This document shows positions 27,660 to 36,501 of a stretch of DNA of 64,000 nucleotides, piece by piece. The stretch is from Anaerobacillus alkaliphilus (GTDB lineage Bacteria; Bacillota; Bacilli; Bacillales; Anaerobacillaceae), in NCBI RefSeq assembly GCF_004116265.1, contig NZ_QOUX01000046.1:310001-374000 (forward strand). The letters are read 5' to 3'. The notes beneath the pieces were generated by a model. That model had not been told where the DNA came from. It made no database searches and was given only the letters and a program-made list of their open reading frames with translations. How positions within the stretch are numbered: position 1 is the first letter of the stretch; the number at the start of each line of letters is the position of its first letter. Made by a program: the position numbers and the translations under genes.

Positions 27660-30600
27660 TTAATTTGCAATTAATTGAGGTGTTTCTTCCAGACGGACTG
27701 AAACTAATTTTGAAACTCCTGATTCTTGCATCGTGACACCATAAAGCACATCTGCTTCTTCCATTGTTCCTTTGCGATGTGTTACAACAATAAACTGGGT
27801 GTCTTTACTAAAGTCCTTTAAGAAGCTCGCAAATCTACTAACATTTGCTTCATCAAGAGCTGCCTCTACTTCATCTAGAACACAAAACGGCACTGGTCTT
27901 ACCTTTAATATCGCAAAAAGTAAGGCAATCGCTGTAAGAGCTCGCTCTCCACCCGATAATAAGGCCAAATGTTGAAGATTTTTCCCTGGTGGTTGCGCAA
28001 GGATTTCTACTCCAGTCGTCAGTATATTTTCTGGGTTACTTAGAACCAAATCTGCTTTTCCGCCACCAAAAAGCTGTTGAAACACTACTTGGAAATGAGA
28101 TTTTATTTGCAGGAAGGTTGTTTCAAAACGCATCGACATTTCTTCATCCATCTCCCCAATTACACGGTAGAGTGTCTCCTTAGCCTCCTGAAGGTCTTCT
28201 TTTTGTTCTGTCAAAAATAAGAAACGTTCAGAAACTCGGTCATATTCCTCGATAGCCCCTAAATTAACAGTACCTAAGTCATCAATGGCAAGCTTAATAA
28301 GCTTTACTTTTGTCTTTGCTGTGCTTGCGTCATATAAAAGCGGATACTTCGTTTTAGCCATTTCAAAGCTAATTTCGTAGTCACTAGAAAGCTTTTGAAG
28401 TCGATTTTCTAGCTCTACATCTAATCGGTTTACTTTAACTTCTTCTGTGTGTAGATAATCTGAAATTTGTTTTTGATTGCGTTTATGCTCTCTTAACTCT
28501 TTCTCTAAGTCATCGTGAATCGATTGAACAGATAGTCTTTCTTTGCGGCGTTCCTGAATTAGATGTAACGTTCTTTCTTTTTCATGACGCTTTGTTTTAA
28601 TAACTTCTTCTAAGGAATCCTCACCCGTCGAATTATCACTCATTTCTCGCTCAAGTAACCAGTATTCCTCTTCTGTTTCATCCAATTCTGTAACAACGTG
28701 ATCCATTTCTATACTAAGAGTCTCCACACGCTCTTTTTGATTACGATATTGTTCTTCTTCTGTCGCTACTCTTACTTTTAATTCTGTAATACATTCGACT
28801 AAAGAAGCTTTAGAGGTTTGTTGCATATTTTTCTTTTCCGTCAACGACTGAACTTTGTTATCTAGTTCTTCCTTCAAGGCCGTCGTTTCAGTAAGTTGCT
28901 CACTTAATTTTACTAACTTTAACTCTAGCTCTTGTACTTCTGTTTGAAAAGACGATTTTTCACGATCATACAAAAATAATCGTTCGTTCAAGTTTTTCCC
29001 TTCAATCTCAGACTCACGTAGATTTCCTTTTAATTCCTGCTCTTCACTTCTATAAAGCTCACCCTGTTTACGTAATTCCTGTATGAGGGCTTCTTTATTA
29101 TGTTGTTCTTCTTTTAAACTTTTTACTTTTATTTCCATTAACTTGGTCTGTTCTTCTGCATTTGCTAGTTTTGTAACCAATTCCTCTAACTCTCGCTGTC
29201 TTCCTAGTAATGCAGTGCCTTTTTGTTTAACACTGCCTCCACTCATTGAGCCGCCTGGGTTAACAACATCGCCCTCTAAAGTAACAATACGGTACTTATA
29301 TTGTAAAACTTTAGCGATTGTATTTGCGCCTTCAAGGTCCCTTGCAATAACAACATGACCTAATAGGTTGGAAATGACGGATTTATATTGGTCACTGAAC
29401 TCGATTAAATCCGCAGCAATCCCTACATAAGCTGGGTGAGATCGCAACTTTTCCTTTTCAAACGCAGAAAATTCTCTTCCCTTAATGACTGATAACGGTA
29501 AAAATGTCGCTCTTCCAAGCTTACGCATTTTTAAAAATTGAATCGCTTGTCTACCATTTTCCTCAGTACCAACAACGATATGCTGCATGGCACCACCTAA
29601 AGCCGTTTCTATTGCCAATTCAATATTTTTAGGAACAATAATTAATTCGGCAATAGCCCCTTCAATTCCCTTTAATAATGTATCTCTTGCTTTTAAAACT
29701 TCCTTTACACCTTGAAAAAAGCCTGCAAAGTCCGCTTGCATTTCCTCAAGGACATCTTTACGAGATCTAATTTGCTGGACATGACCAAATGCTTGATATA
29801 GCTGCGTTTCTTTCTTTTGGTAATCTCCTATTAATTTCTCTAACTGTTGGTTTTCATCACGAAATAGGTGAAGGTGTGCTTCTAATTGTTTTTGCTTTTT
29901 TAAAAGTTCTTCCCGTAAACTAGCTTCTTTAGTCAGTAGTGCTTCTCTTTGAACTAACAACCCCTCATTATTATTGTCCAATTGGTCACTTTTGAGGGTT
30001 CTCTGTCTTAATTGCTCTTCTAAGTATCGAACTTCATTACGAATGGAAGCTTGTTCATTCAATACTTCAATGTAATCTGATTTTACTTTTTCTAATTCTG
30101 TTTCGATATCTTCTTCTAATGAAAGTAATAACTTTGTTTCTTTGGCTAAATGCTCTTTAGATGTAGTCAGTTTCTCTTTAAATAGAGCTTTTTTTTCAAG
30201 CTCGCCCTTTAAACTATCCTCAAACTGATTTTTTCTTTCTTTTAATGTCTCAACTTTTTTTAGAAGACTTTCTTTCGTTTGATGATAGTTTTTCTTTCTT
30301 TCCTTTAATACTTCTTTTTGACCTTCTTTTTTCTCTAGTTGCTCACTAGTGGTAAGCAAAATTTCTTGTAAGTCATTTATTGACTCATCAAGAGCTTGCA
30401 TGCTTGCACGGTAATCCTCAATTTTCACTTCTTCAACTTTGATTTGTGTCGATAACTGTAGTTGCTCTTCAGCTAGTTGTTGAACCTTTTTTTTCTGTTT
30501 ATCCCAGCTTGTATGTAACTCTTCAATTTCATAGACTAACAAACCGACTTCAACTTTTTCTAGCTCTTCTTTCTTTTCAAGATAATCCTTCGCAACAGAA

Positions 30601-31226
30601 GCTTGTACTTTCAAGGGTTCTACTTGATTTTCTAACTCATGTAGAATATCTTCTACACGGTACAAATTTTCTTGCGTTTCGGCTAGTTTTCTTTCGGCTT
30701 TTAGTTTTCTAGTTTTATACTTAAGTACACCAGCCGCTTCCTCAAAGATGACACGACGTTCTTCTGACTTACTACTTAAGATTTCTTCAATTTTCCCTTG
30801 ACCAATAATTGAATACGCTTCTCTGCCTAAGCCTGAATCCATGAAAAGTTCATGAATGTCTTTAAGTCGACAACTTTGCTTGTTAATATAGTATTCACTC
30901 TCACCAGAGCGATACACCCGTCGTGTTACACTAATCTCGCTATAATCAATGGCTAGATGGTGATCTTCATTATCTAATGTTAAGGTCAACTCTGCAAAGT
31001 TCAACGGTTTTCTCGTATCACTTCCTGCAAAGATGATATCTTCCATTTTTGCCCCACGCAGGGATTTTGCCGACTGCTCACCTAATACCCAGCGAATTCC
31101 ATCTGAAATATTACTTTTCCCACTCCCATTTGGCCCAACAACAGCCGTTACCCCTTGAACAAAATCGATAGATGTTCGTTCTGCAAAGGATTTAAAGCCT
31201 ACTATATCTAATCTTTTGAGGAACAT
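27660..31226 (-). CDS. smc: Chromosome partition protein SMC
   Basis: SMC is the ATPase core of bacterial condensin with ScpA and ScpB. The 1188-residue protein has an N-terminal head with Walker A GPNGSGKSN (31-39), two long coiled-coil arms, a central hinge (about residues 500-650, with the Gly-rich VVNPGGSMSGGSV), and a C-terminal head with the signature LSGGERALTAIALLFAIL and Walker B CVLDEVEAALDEANV. The ATG at 31226 follows GGGGTGGAG; an upstream 19-residue extension is rejected. It is followed by ftsY as in B. subtilis. Confidence 0.99.
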   Translation of the reverse strand: MFLKRLDIVGFKSFAERTSIDFVQGVTAVVGPNGSGKSNISDGIRWVLGEQSAKSLRGAKMEDIIFAGSDTRKPLNFAELTLTLDNEDHHLAIDYSEISVTRRVYRSGESEYYINKQSCRLKDIHELFMDSGLGREAYSIIGQGKIEEILSSKSEERRVIFEEAAGVLKYKTRKLKAERKLAETQENLYRVEDILHELENQVEPLKVQASVAKDYLEKKEELEKVEVGLLVYEIEELHTSWDKQKKKVQQLAEEQLQLSTQIKVEEVKIEDYRASMQALDESINDLQEILLTTSEQLEKKEGQKEVLKERKKNYHQTKESLLKKVETLKERKNQFEDSLKGELEKKALFKEKLTTSKEHLAKETKLLLSLEEDIETELEKVKSDYIEVLNEQASIRNEVRYLEEQLRQRTLKSDQLDNNNEGLLVQREALLTKEASLREELLKKQKQLEAHLHLFRDENQQLEKLIGDYQKKETQLYQAFGHVQQIRSRKDVLEEMQADFAGFFQGVKEVLKARDTLLKGIEGAIAELIIVPKNIELAIETALGGAMQHIVVGTEENGRQAIQFLKMRKLGRATFLPLSVIKGREFSAFEKEKLRSHPAYVGIAADLIEFSDQYKSVISNLLGHVVIARDLEGANTIAKVLQYKYRIVTLEGDVVNPGGSMSGGSVKQKGTALLGRQRELEELVTKLANAEEQTKLMEIKVKSLKEEQHNKEALIQELRKQGELYRSEEQELKGNLRESEIEGKNLNERLFLYDREKSSFQTEVQELELKLVKLSEQLTETTALKEELDNKVQSLTEKKNMQQTSKASLVECITELKVRVATEEEQYRNQKERVETLSIEMDHVVTELDETEEEYWLLEREMSDNSTGEDSLEEVIKTKRHEKERTLHLIQERRKERLSVQSIHDDLEKELREHKRNQKQISDYLHTEEVKVNRLDVELENRLQKLSSDYEISFEMAKTKYPLLYDASTAKTKVKLIKLAIDDLGTVNLGAIEEYDRVSERFLFLTEQKEDLQEAKETLYRVIGEMDEEMSMRFETTFLQIKSHFQVVFQQLFGGGKADLVLSNPENILTTGVEILAQPPGKNLQHLALLSGGERALTAIALLFAILKVRPVPFCVLDEVEAALDEANVSRFASFLKDFSKDTQFIVVTHRKGTMEEADVLYGVTMQESGVSKLVSVRLEETPQLIAN

Positions 31227-31339
31227 ATTTCTCTCCACCCCATTAACGATACAAAATCTATTATTAAGTAACTCATTAACCATTTATATAGTTCTAATTT
31301 TTATCCTGTAGTAAGTTAATTCTTATATTTAACCTAACT

Positions 31340-31345
31340 ATTTTA
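31340..31345 (-). promoter_or_regulatory. Possible extended -10 of the smc promoter
   Basis: Minus-strand TGGTAAAAT fits an extended -10 (TGnTAnAAT-like) about 114 bp upstream of smc. No good -35 was identified. Confidence 0.3.
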
Positions 31346-31396
31346 CCACATAATCATTTTCTTGTTACGTTCTTTTATGGTTGGTGATAATATTTT

Positions 31397-31426
31397 TTGT
31401 GAAAAAGAAAACATTAATGGTACAAT
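31397..31426 (+). promoter_or_regulatory. Promoter of the DUF1128 gene
   Basis: TTGTGA (31397-31402) and TACAAT (31421-31426) with an 18-bp spacer lie 25 bp before the start codon on the plus strand. Confidence 0.6.
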
Positions 31427-31450
31427 AACATTATTAAAGTTCGTGAGAGG

Positions 31451-31684
31451 ATGAATGTTTTGAACCTAAAAGAGACTAGCCGTGAAAATATTGAATTCAT
31501 GATTACAAACATTAAAGAAAAACTTCAAGTGGTAAATAGTGGTGCAATGAGGGCTGAAAGCTTTGATACAGACAACTATGAGGATTTAGTAGAATTCTAT
31601 GAAATGATCATGAATAAAAAATCTTTTAGTGTAAGCGAAATTGATGCAATTGTATCCGAACTAGGTCGTTTACGTAAAAAATAA
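31451..31684 (+). CDS. DUF1128 family small protein (YfkK-like)
   Basis: A 77-residue, mostly helical, charged protein; the pattern NIEFMITNIKEKLQVVN and LVEFYEMIMNKKSFSVSEIDAIVSELG fits the DUF1128 family, whose function is unknown. It is on the strand opposite to its neighbours smc and rnc and has its own promoter and shared terminator. The GAGAGG site abuts the ATG at 31451, so a TTG at 31460, spaced 9 nt, may be the true start. This gene is not present at this place in B. subtilis. Confidence 0.85.
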   Translation: MNVLNLKETSRENIEFMITNIKEKLQVVNSGAMRAESFDTDNYEDLVEFYEMIMNKKSFSVSEIDAIVSELGRLRKK

Positions 31685-31732
31685 AGCAAAAAAAAGATTT
31701 CCTTTATCAAAAAGGAAATCTTTTTGCTTTAT
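31684..31732. terminator. Bidirectional terminator between the DUF1128 gene and rnc
   Basis: A long hairpin AAAGATTTCCTT/AAGGAAATCTTT with A-rich and T-rich flanks serves the two convergent genes. Its right end overlaps the rnc stop codon. Confidence 0.9.
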
Positions 31733-32496
31733 TTATCCATCAACTTCTCTAATGCTTTCTGTGCAGCTTGCTGTTCTGCTTCTTTCTTGGATCTACCAAT
31801 CCCTAATCCAAGCTTATCGTTATTCAAGATAACCTCTGACACGAATTCTCTTGCATGAGCTGGTCCACGTTCTTGCACTATATGATATTGAATAGAACCT
31901 AAGCCATCTCTTTGAATAAATTCTTGTAGTTGGCTCTTGAAATCCATCATATGTGAAAACGCACCTTCGTCAATCTTCGGATAGATTGTTTGATTTAGAA
32001 AATGGTATACAGATTCTAATCCTTGGTCTAAATATAAAGCACCTACAAATGACTCAAAAATATCCGCAAGTAAAGCAGGACGTTCTCTCCCTCCGGTCAT
32101 TTCCTCACCTTTACCAAGAAGAACAATATCACCAAAGCCTAAATCAGTAGCAAATTTTGCAAGAGATGGCTCACAAACTATAGCCGCTCGTAATTTTGTC
32201 ATTTCGCCTTCACTCATCGTTTCGTATTTCTTATACAAGTACTGTGAAACGGCTAATTCTAGCACTGCATCGCCTAAAAATTCTAATCTTTCATTATCAT
32301 CAAACGGTCGAATACGGTGCTCATTCACATAAGAGGAATGTGTAAATGCTTGGATAATTAATTTGTCATTTCTAAACTGAATTTGTAAGCTGTTGAGTAA
32401 TTTTTCAAATTTTACCCTTTGGGCAGGGGTTAATTGAATACGTTTTTCTGTTCGTTTAGACGTGCGTCTACGGACTTTCCTTGAAGATTGGTGCAT
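31729..32496 (-). CDS. rnc: Ribonuclease III
   Basis: RNase III cleaves double-stranded RNA and processes rRNA precursors. The catalytic signature [17 protein letters not shown] is present, and the C-terminal double-stranded RNA-binding domain ([42 protein letters not shown]) is complete. The ATG at 32496 is chosen because GGAGG lies 5 nt upstream. A basic N-terminal tail ([13 protein letters not shown]) precedes the catalytic domain. In the usual order it would be next to smc, but a DUF1128 gene intervenes. Confidence 0.98.
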   Translation of the reverse strand: MHQSSRKVRRRTSKRTEKRIQLTPAQRVKFEKLLNSLQIQFRNDKLIIQAFTHSSYVNEHRIRPFDDNERLEFLGDAVLELAVSQYLYKKYETMSEGEMTKLRAAIVCEPSLAKFATDLGFGDIVLLGKGEEMTGGRERPALLADIFESFVGALYLDQGLESVYHFLNQTIYPKIDEGAFSHMMDFKSQLQEFIQRDGLGSIQYHIVQERGPAHAREFVSEVILNNDKLGLGIGRSKKEAEQQAAQKALEKLMDK

Positions 32497-32593
32497 GTTA
32501 ACCTCCAAAACCTTTCAATGCGTAAATAGCTAAGTGCTAATTAAAGGTTGAACTTGGCTTTATACGCGATCTTAGTCAAATAATTATCTGCTA

Positions 32594-32677
32594 ATTGCTT
32601 TTTGGACCGTAGCCAAGCTACTGCTTGGCTCTCTACGAACATACGAAAAGTTTCGAAAAACCGGTCCAAAAAGCAAT
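32594..32677. repeat. Structured element: perfect 16-bp stem enclosing further hairpins
   Basis: Outer arms at 32594-32609 and 32662-32677 are exact inverted copies (16 bp). Inside, 32611-32630 forms a perfect 8-bp hairpin with a TACT loop, and a second small CGAA/TTCG hairpin lies near 32644-32655. No T-run follows on either strand, so it does not look like a simple terminator. It lies between acpP and rnc. Confidence 0.85.
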
Positions 32678-32691
32678 ATAGTTCATTACAG

Positions 32692-32757
32692 CCATTAAAA
32701 ACATAGGAAGATGATTTAAAGTTAGGATTTCCATTAAACCTACTTTAAATCATCTTC
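32692..32757 (-). terminator. Terminator downstream of acpP
   Basis: A stem of about 19 bp with one bulge (32707-32726 with 32739-32757) and a 12-nt loop begins 9 nt after the acpP stop. On the minus strand a TTTTT run follows four bases later. Confidence 0.75.
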
Positions 32758-32765
32758 TAACTAAC

Positions 32766-32999
32766 CTACTGATGGCTGTTTATGTAGTCAACAACATTTT
32801 GTACAGTAGAAATTTTTTCTGCATCTTCATCAGAAATTTCTAAGTCGAACTCATCTTCAAGTTCCATCACTAACTCTACTACATCTAGTGAATCAGCTCC
32901 TAAATCCTCTTTAAAAGTTGCTTCTAGCTTTACTTCACTTTCTTCAACTCCAAGACGATCTACAATAATTTTAGTTATACGTGATAATACGTCTGCCAT
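32766..32999 (-). CDS. acpP: Acyl carrier protein
   Basis: ACP carries growing acyl chains on a phosphopantetheine arm attached to Ser37 in the motif [11 protein letters not shown]. The 77-residue acidic, four-helix protein is typical. The ATG at 32999 follows AGGAGG. It is the last gene of the fapR-plsX-fabD-fabG-acpP group but has its own strong promoter in the 144-bp gap after fabG, consistent with the high level of ACP needed. Confidence 0.99.
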   Translation of the reverse strand: MADVLSRITKIIVDRLGVEESEVKLEATFKEDLGADSLDVVELVMELEDEFDLEISDEDAEKISTVQNVVDYINSHQ

Positions 33000-33067
33000 G
33001 GGGTCACCTCCTCTCAAGAATAAAAATGATAGTATTAACCATATAGTACAAATATTACTATGTACAT

Positions 33068-33096
33068 ATTATAGGACAAATTAGCTCAATTAACAA
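33068..33096 (-). promoter_or_regulatory. Sigma-A promoter of acpP
   Basis: Minus-strand TTGTTA (33091-33096), 17-bp spacer and a perfect TATAAT (33068-33073). An inverted repeat ATAGTA/TACTAT lies just downstream, around the expected leader. Confidence 0.7.
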
Positions 33097-33143
33097 TTTA
33101 ATCTTAAACAGAATACTGTACCTCAGCCAGTAATATCTACAGC

Positions 33144-33884
33144 TTACATTGCCATTCCGCCATCAACGTGTAGGGTTTGCCCAGTCATGTAATTTGCATC
33201 TTCACTTACAAGAAACCTAACAACTGATGCAATATCTTCTGCTTTCCCTAGTTTTGCTAGTGGTATTTGCTTAAGTAGTTCCTGCTTAATCTCCTCTGGC
33301 AACTCGTCAGTCATATCAGTTTCAATAAATCCTGGAGCTACGGCATTTACAGTAATATTTCGATTAGCTAATTCACGAGCAAGTGTTTTGGTTAAGCCAA
33401 TCACTCCTGCTTTAGCAGCAACATAATTTGCTTGTCCTGCATTACCCAATACACCTACAACTGATGAAATGTTAATAATTCTGCCAAACCGTTGTTTCAT
33501 CATTTGCCTTGTAACAGCTTTCGAACAATTGAATACACCTTTTAGGTTCGTATTAATAACTGCATCCCAATCTTCTTCTTTCATTCTAATAATTAACCCA
33601 TCTCGTGTTATTCCAGCATTGTTCACTAGAATATCCAATGAGCCAAATGCTTCAATTGTTTGCTTTACCATGGCAGTAACCTCATCTGAGTTTGCCACAT
33701 CTGCCTTTATGGCAATTGCTTGGACGCCAAACGATTGCACTTCAGCTACTACTTCTTCAGCCTTTTGAGCATTCCCAGCAAAGTTTACTGCAACATTTAC
33801 TCCATGTCTAGCCAATTCTATTGCTATCGCTCTTCCAATACCCCTTGATGCTCCAGTAACAAGCGCGGCTTTACCTTTTAACAT
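33144..33884 (-). CDS. fabG: 3-oxoacyl-[ACP] reductase FabG
   Basis: FabG carries out the NADPH-dependent reduction step of each fatty-acid elongation cycle. It is a short-chain dehydrogenase: [10 protein letters not shown] cofactor loop (residues 10-19), NNAG at 88-91, catalytic Ser140, Tyr154 and Lys158 (NYVAAK). The 246-residue length is normal. The start lies 3 nt after fabD, with its AAGGGGG site inside fabD. Confidence 0.98.
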   Translation of the reverse strand: MLKGKAALVTGASRGIGRAIAIELARHGVNVAVNFAGNAQKAEEVVAEVQSFGVQAIAIKADVANSDEVTAMVKQTIEAFGSLDILVNNAGITRDGLIIRMKEEDWDAVINTNLKGVFNCSKAVTRQMMKQRFGRIINISSVVGVLGNAGQANYVAAKAGVIGLTKTLARELANRNITVNAVAPGFIETDMTDELPEEIKQELLKQIPLAKLGKAEDIASVVRFLVSEDANYMTGQTLHVDGGMAM

Positions 33885-33887
33885 GTG

Positions 33888-34829
33888 CTAGACCCCCTTT
33901 ATGCTAGTTATTGTTTTGTCCATTGTTTCTCTATCACTGACTGCGTAAACGTTAACTTTACGGTCAACTTTTTTTACTAAACCTGAGAGAACATTCCCAG
34001 GACCAATTTCAATAAATGTATCTACACCCGCATTTAGTAGGTTTACAATTGTATCCTCCCAAAGTACTGGGGAGAAAACCTGTTCAATCAAGTTTTGTTT
34101 TATAGTTTCGCCACTGGTTACTGGAGTGGCAGTTACATTAGCAATTACAGGCACTTTTGCATCGTTAATCTCAATGGAGTTTAATACATCAGCAAGCTTT
34201 TCAGCTGCTGGCTTCATAAGAGAAGAGTGAAATGGACCACTTACCTGTAATGGAATTATTCTTCTGGCGCCTTTTTCTTTTGCGATGTTTGATGCCAAAG
34301 ATACACCTTCTTTGGACCCAGAAATAACAATTTGTCCAGGGCAGTTAAGGTTTGCTAACTCCACTGGATTTCCTGAATTAGAAACTTCTTCTGTGATTTC
34401 TTTTAATAGAACTCTATCCATTCCTAGTATCGCTGCCATAGCACCGAGCCCCGCTGGTACAGCTTCTTCCATGAAGGTACCACGCTGTCGAACCGCATAA
34501 ACGGCATCTTCAAAAGAAATAGAGTCAGAAGCGACCAAGGCACTATATTCCCCTAAGCTATGTCCTGCTACGAAGTCGGCATGAATTCCAGCATGTTTGA
34601 ACGCCTCTAGAATAGCAACACTCGTTGTTAATAACGCTGGTTGCGTATTAACAGTTAGCGTTAATTCTTCTTCAGGACCTTCAAAAATGATTTTTGAAAG
34701 GTTTGTATCAAGACGATTATCTGCCTTTTTAAAAATAGCAGCAACCGCTTCGTTTGTATCAGCTAACGTCTTGCCCATACCAACTGTTTGAGATCCTTGT
34801 CCTGGAAATAAAAAAGCAATTTTACCCAT
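33888..34829 (-). CDS. fabD: Malonyl-CoA:ACP transacylase FabD
   Basis: FabD transfers malonyl from CoA to ACP to supply fatty-acid elongation. The N-terminal FLFPGQGSQTVGMG motif and the nucleophile Ser91 in GHSLGEYSA are present, with the catalytic His in VSGPFHSSLM. Length 313 is normal. It is third in the FapR-controlled operon, 17 nt after plsX. Confidence 0.98.
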   Translation of the reverse strand: MGKIAFLFPGQGSQTVGMGKTLADTNEAVAAIFKKADNRLDTNLSKIIFEGPEEELTLTVNTQPALLTTSVAILEAFKHAGIHADFVAGHSLGEYSALVASDSISFEDAVYAVRQRGTFMEEAVPAGLGAMAAILGMDRVLLKEITEEVSNSGNPVELANLNCPGQIVISGSKEGVSLASNIAKEKGARRIIPLQVSGPFHSSLMKPAAEKLADVLNSIEINDAKVPVIANVTATPVTSGETIKQNLIEQVFSPVLWEDTIVNLLNAGVDTFIEIGPGNVLSGLVKKVDRKVNVYAVSDRETMDKTITSIKGV

Positions 34830-34846
34830 TTATTCTCGTCCCCCTA

Positions 34847-35836
34847 TTACAAATCTCTTTTTGTAACCTCGGTTTTTATTGTCTCGACAACTTTTTCTTC
34901 GAGCATTAGCCTTGTTTGTCTAATTGAGTTTAGGATTGCTGTTTCGTTAGACGAACCATGGGCTTTAATTACCGGTGCCTGCAAACCAAATAATCCCGCT
35001 CCACCATACTCTGTATAGTCCATTTTGTTTTTAATCTTTTTGAAGCTAGGTTTTAAAGCCCCAGCTGCTAATTTATTAAAGAAAGTACTGGTTAATTCTT
35101 TTTTCAAAAGTGAAAAGAGAGAAAGCGCAGTGCCCTCAACTGTTTTCAAGACAACATTCCCTGTAAATCCATCACAAACAACGACATCAGCAACACCCTC
35201 TAACAAATCTCGTGCTTCGACGTTCCCGATAAAATTAATTGGGGCCTCTTTTAACAAAGCAAATGCTTGTTTCGTTAACTCTGTTCCTTTGTCATCCTCA
35301 GTCCCGACATTTAAAAGTCCTACTTTAGGACTTTCGATGTTACGGACCTTTTGCATATAGATACTACCCATCATGCCATACTGTAATAAATGTTCGGGTT
35401 TTGCATCCATGTTGGCTCCAGCATCAATGAGGAGAAAACCGTCACCAGTAAAGGTTGGTAACATTGGGGCAAGTGCAGGCCTTTCAATCCCTTTTATCCT
35501 TCCAACAATTAACACCCCACCGGTCATTAGTGCACCTGTATTACCTGCAGAAATACAAGCGTCAGCACGACCTTCCTTGACTTCTTTAATTGCTAATACC
35601 ATCGAGGCATTTTTTTTGCGGCGAACAGCTGCTACTGGTGAATCAGTAGACTCAATTTTTTCCTCAGTATGTATAATTGATATTCTAGTATCATCAGTTA
35701 GAAACTCTTTAATCGAGGCTTCATTACCTACAAGAACAATCTGAATATCATCATATTGCTTAATAGCAGCCATTGCACCTTTAACGACTTCTTTCGGGGC
35801 ATTGTCCCCTCCCATTGCATCAATTGCGATCCTCAT
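34847..35836 (-). CDS. plsX: Phosphate acyltransferase PlsX
   Basis: PlsX makes acyl-phosphate from acyl-ACP, the first step toward phosphatidic acid in most Gram-positives. Family motifs include [32 protein letters not shown]-type [26 protein letters not shown] and [13 protein letters not shown]. The ATG at 35836 follows AAGGGTG. It overlaps the end of fapR by 17 nt, so the repressor and its first target are translationally linked. Confidence 0.98.
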   Translation of the reverse strand: MRIAIDAMGGDNAPKEVVKGAMAAIKQYDDIQIVLVGNEASIKEFLTDDTRISIIHTEEKIESTDSPVAAVRRKKNASMVLAIKEVKEGRADACISAGNTGALMTGGVLIVGRIKGIERPALAPMLPTFTGDGFLLIDAGANMDAKPEHLLQYGMMGSIYMQKVRNIESPKVGLLNVGTEDDKGTELTKQAFALLKEAPINFIGNVEARDLLEGVADVVVCDGFTGNVVLKTVEGTALSLFSLLKKELTSTFFNKLAAGALKPSFKKIKNKMDYTEYGGAGLFGLQAPVIKAHGSSNETAILNSIRQTRLMLEEKVVETIKTEVTKRDL

Positions 35837-36413
35837 GTTCACCCTTCTCTCCTTCCAATACCTTATCAGATCGGTACATGTGGAATTCACCAGAAAAAAC
35901 TAATTCTTGTTCAACATAACTGTTCACTTCTACAATCGTCCGTTCTTTTTCATGCTTTACTACTTTTGCTTTTGCAACCACTCGCTCACCTTCAGAAACT
36001 CTTCTTGTAAAGCGAACATTCGCTTTAGCGGTTAGTGCCAATTCATCATCAATAATGGCAACTGCAAGTGAATTAGCTTGGGCGAACAAGTGATGTCCCC
36101 TTGCTATTCTTGTTCTGGAAAAGACATGCTCTTGCCCAATATCTAAAAGAGAAATTGCTCTTTGGTCTAAGTGTAAATCTATAATTTCACCTATTACTTC
36201 CTCTAACGGCAATGCCTTTACCGTATCAAATTGCTTTTCAGCCACATGTTTAATTCTCTCTCTCAGTTCAGGTATTGACAGTTCTAATCGGTCTAACCGT
36301 ATCGTCTGCACACTTACATGAAAGAATTCAGCTAGCGCATCATCAGTTACAAAAGGATTTTCGTTTATTTTTTGTTTTAAAAATTGTTGCCGTTCTTTCT
36401 TCGAACGTCTCAT
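35820..36413 (-). CDS. fapR: Fatty-acid and phospholipid biosynthesis repressor FapR
   Basis: FapR represses lipid genes and is released by malonyl-CoA. The N-terminal DeoR-like helix-turn-helix ([39 protein letters not shown]) is joined to a C-terminal hot-dog fold ([36 protein letters not shown]) that binds the ligand. Length 197 is normal. A FapR-box-like site overlaps its own predicted transcription start, implying autorepression. Confidence 0.97.
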   Translation of the reverse strand: MRRSKKERQQFLKQKINENPFVTDDALAEFFHVSVQTIRLDRLELSIPELRERIKHVAEKQFDTVKALPLEEVIGEIIDLHLDQRAISLLDIGQEHVFSRTRIARGHHLFAQANSLAVAIIDDELALTAKANVRFTRRVSEGERVVAKAKVVKHEKERTIVEVNSYVEQELVFSGEFHMYRSDKVLEGEKGEHEDRN

Positions 36414-36437
36414 AATTTCTCTACACCTTCCAAGCTT

Positions 36438-36456
36438 CTATGACTAGGTACTAAAA
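36438..36456 (-). promoter_or_regulatory. FapR operator
   Basis: Minus-strand TTAGTACCTAGTCATA within 36438-36456 closely matches the B. subtilis FapR box (TTAGTACCTxxTxxTA type). It lies across the predicted +1 of the fapR promoter. Confidence 0.75.
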
Positions 36457-36458
36457 GT

Positions 36459-36487
36459 AGTATATAAAAAATACTCGTAGATTTCAA
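36459..36487 (-). promoter_or_regulatory. Sigma-A promoter of the fapR operon
   Basis: Minus-strand TTGAAA (36482-36487) and TATACT (36459-36464) with a 17-bp spacer. The -35 lies in the right arm of the recG terminator hairpin. Confidence 0.75.
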
Positions 36488-36501
36488 TAATAAAATCTAC
36501 G
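36465..36501 (-). terminator. Terminator downstream of recG
   Basis: A perfect 9-bp stem CGTAGATTT/AAATCTACG (36476-36484, 36493-36501) starts one base after the recG stop and is followed by a T-rich run on the minus strand. Confidence 0.75.
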
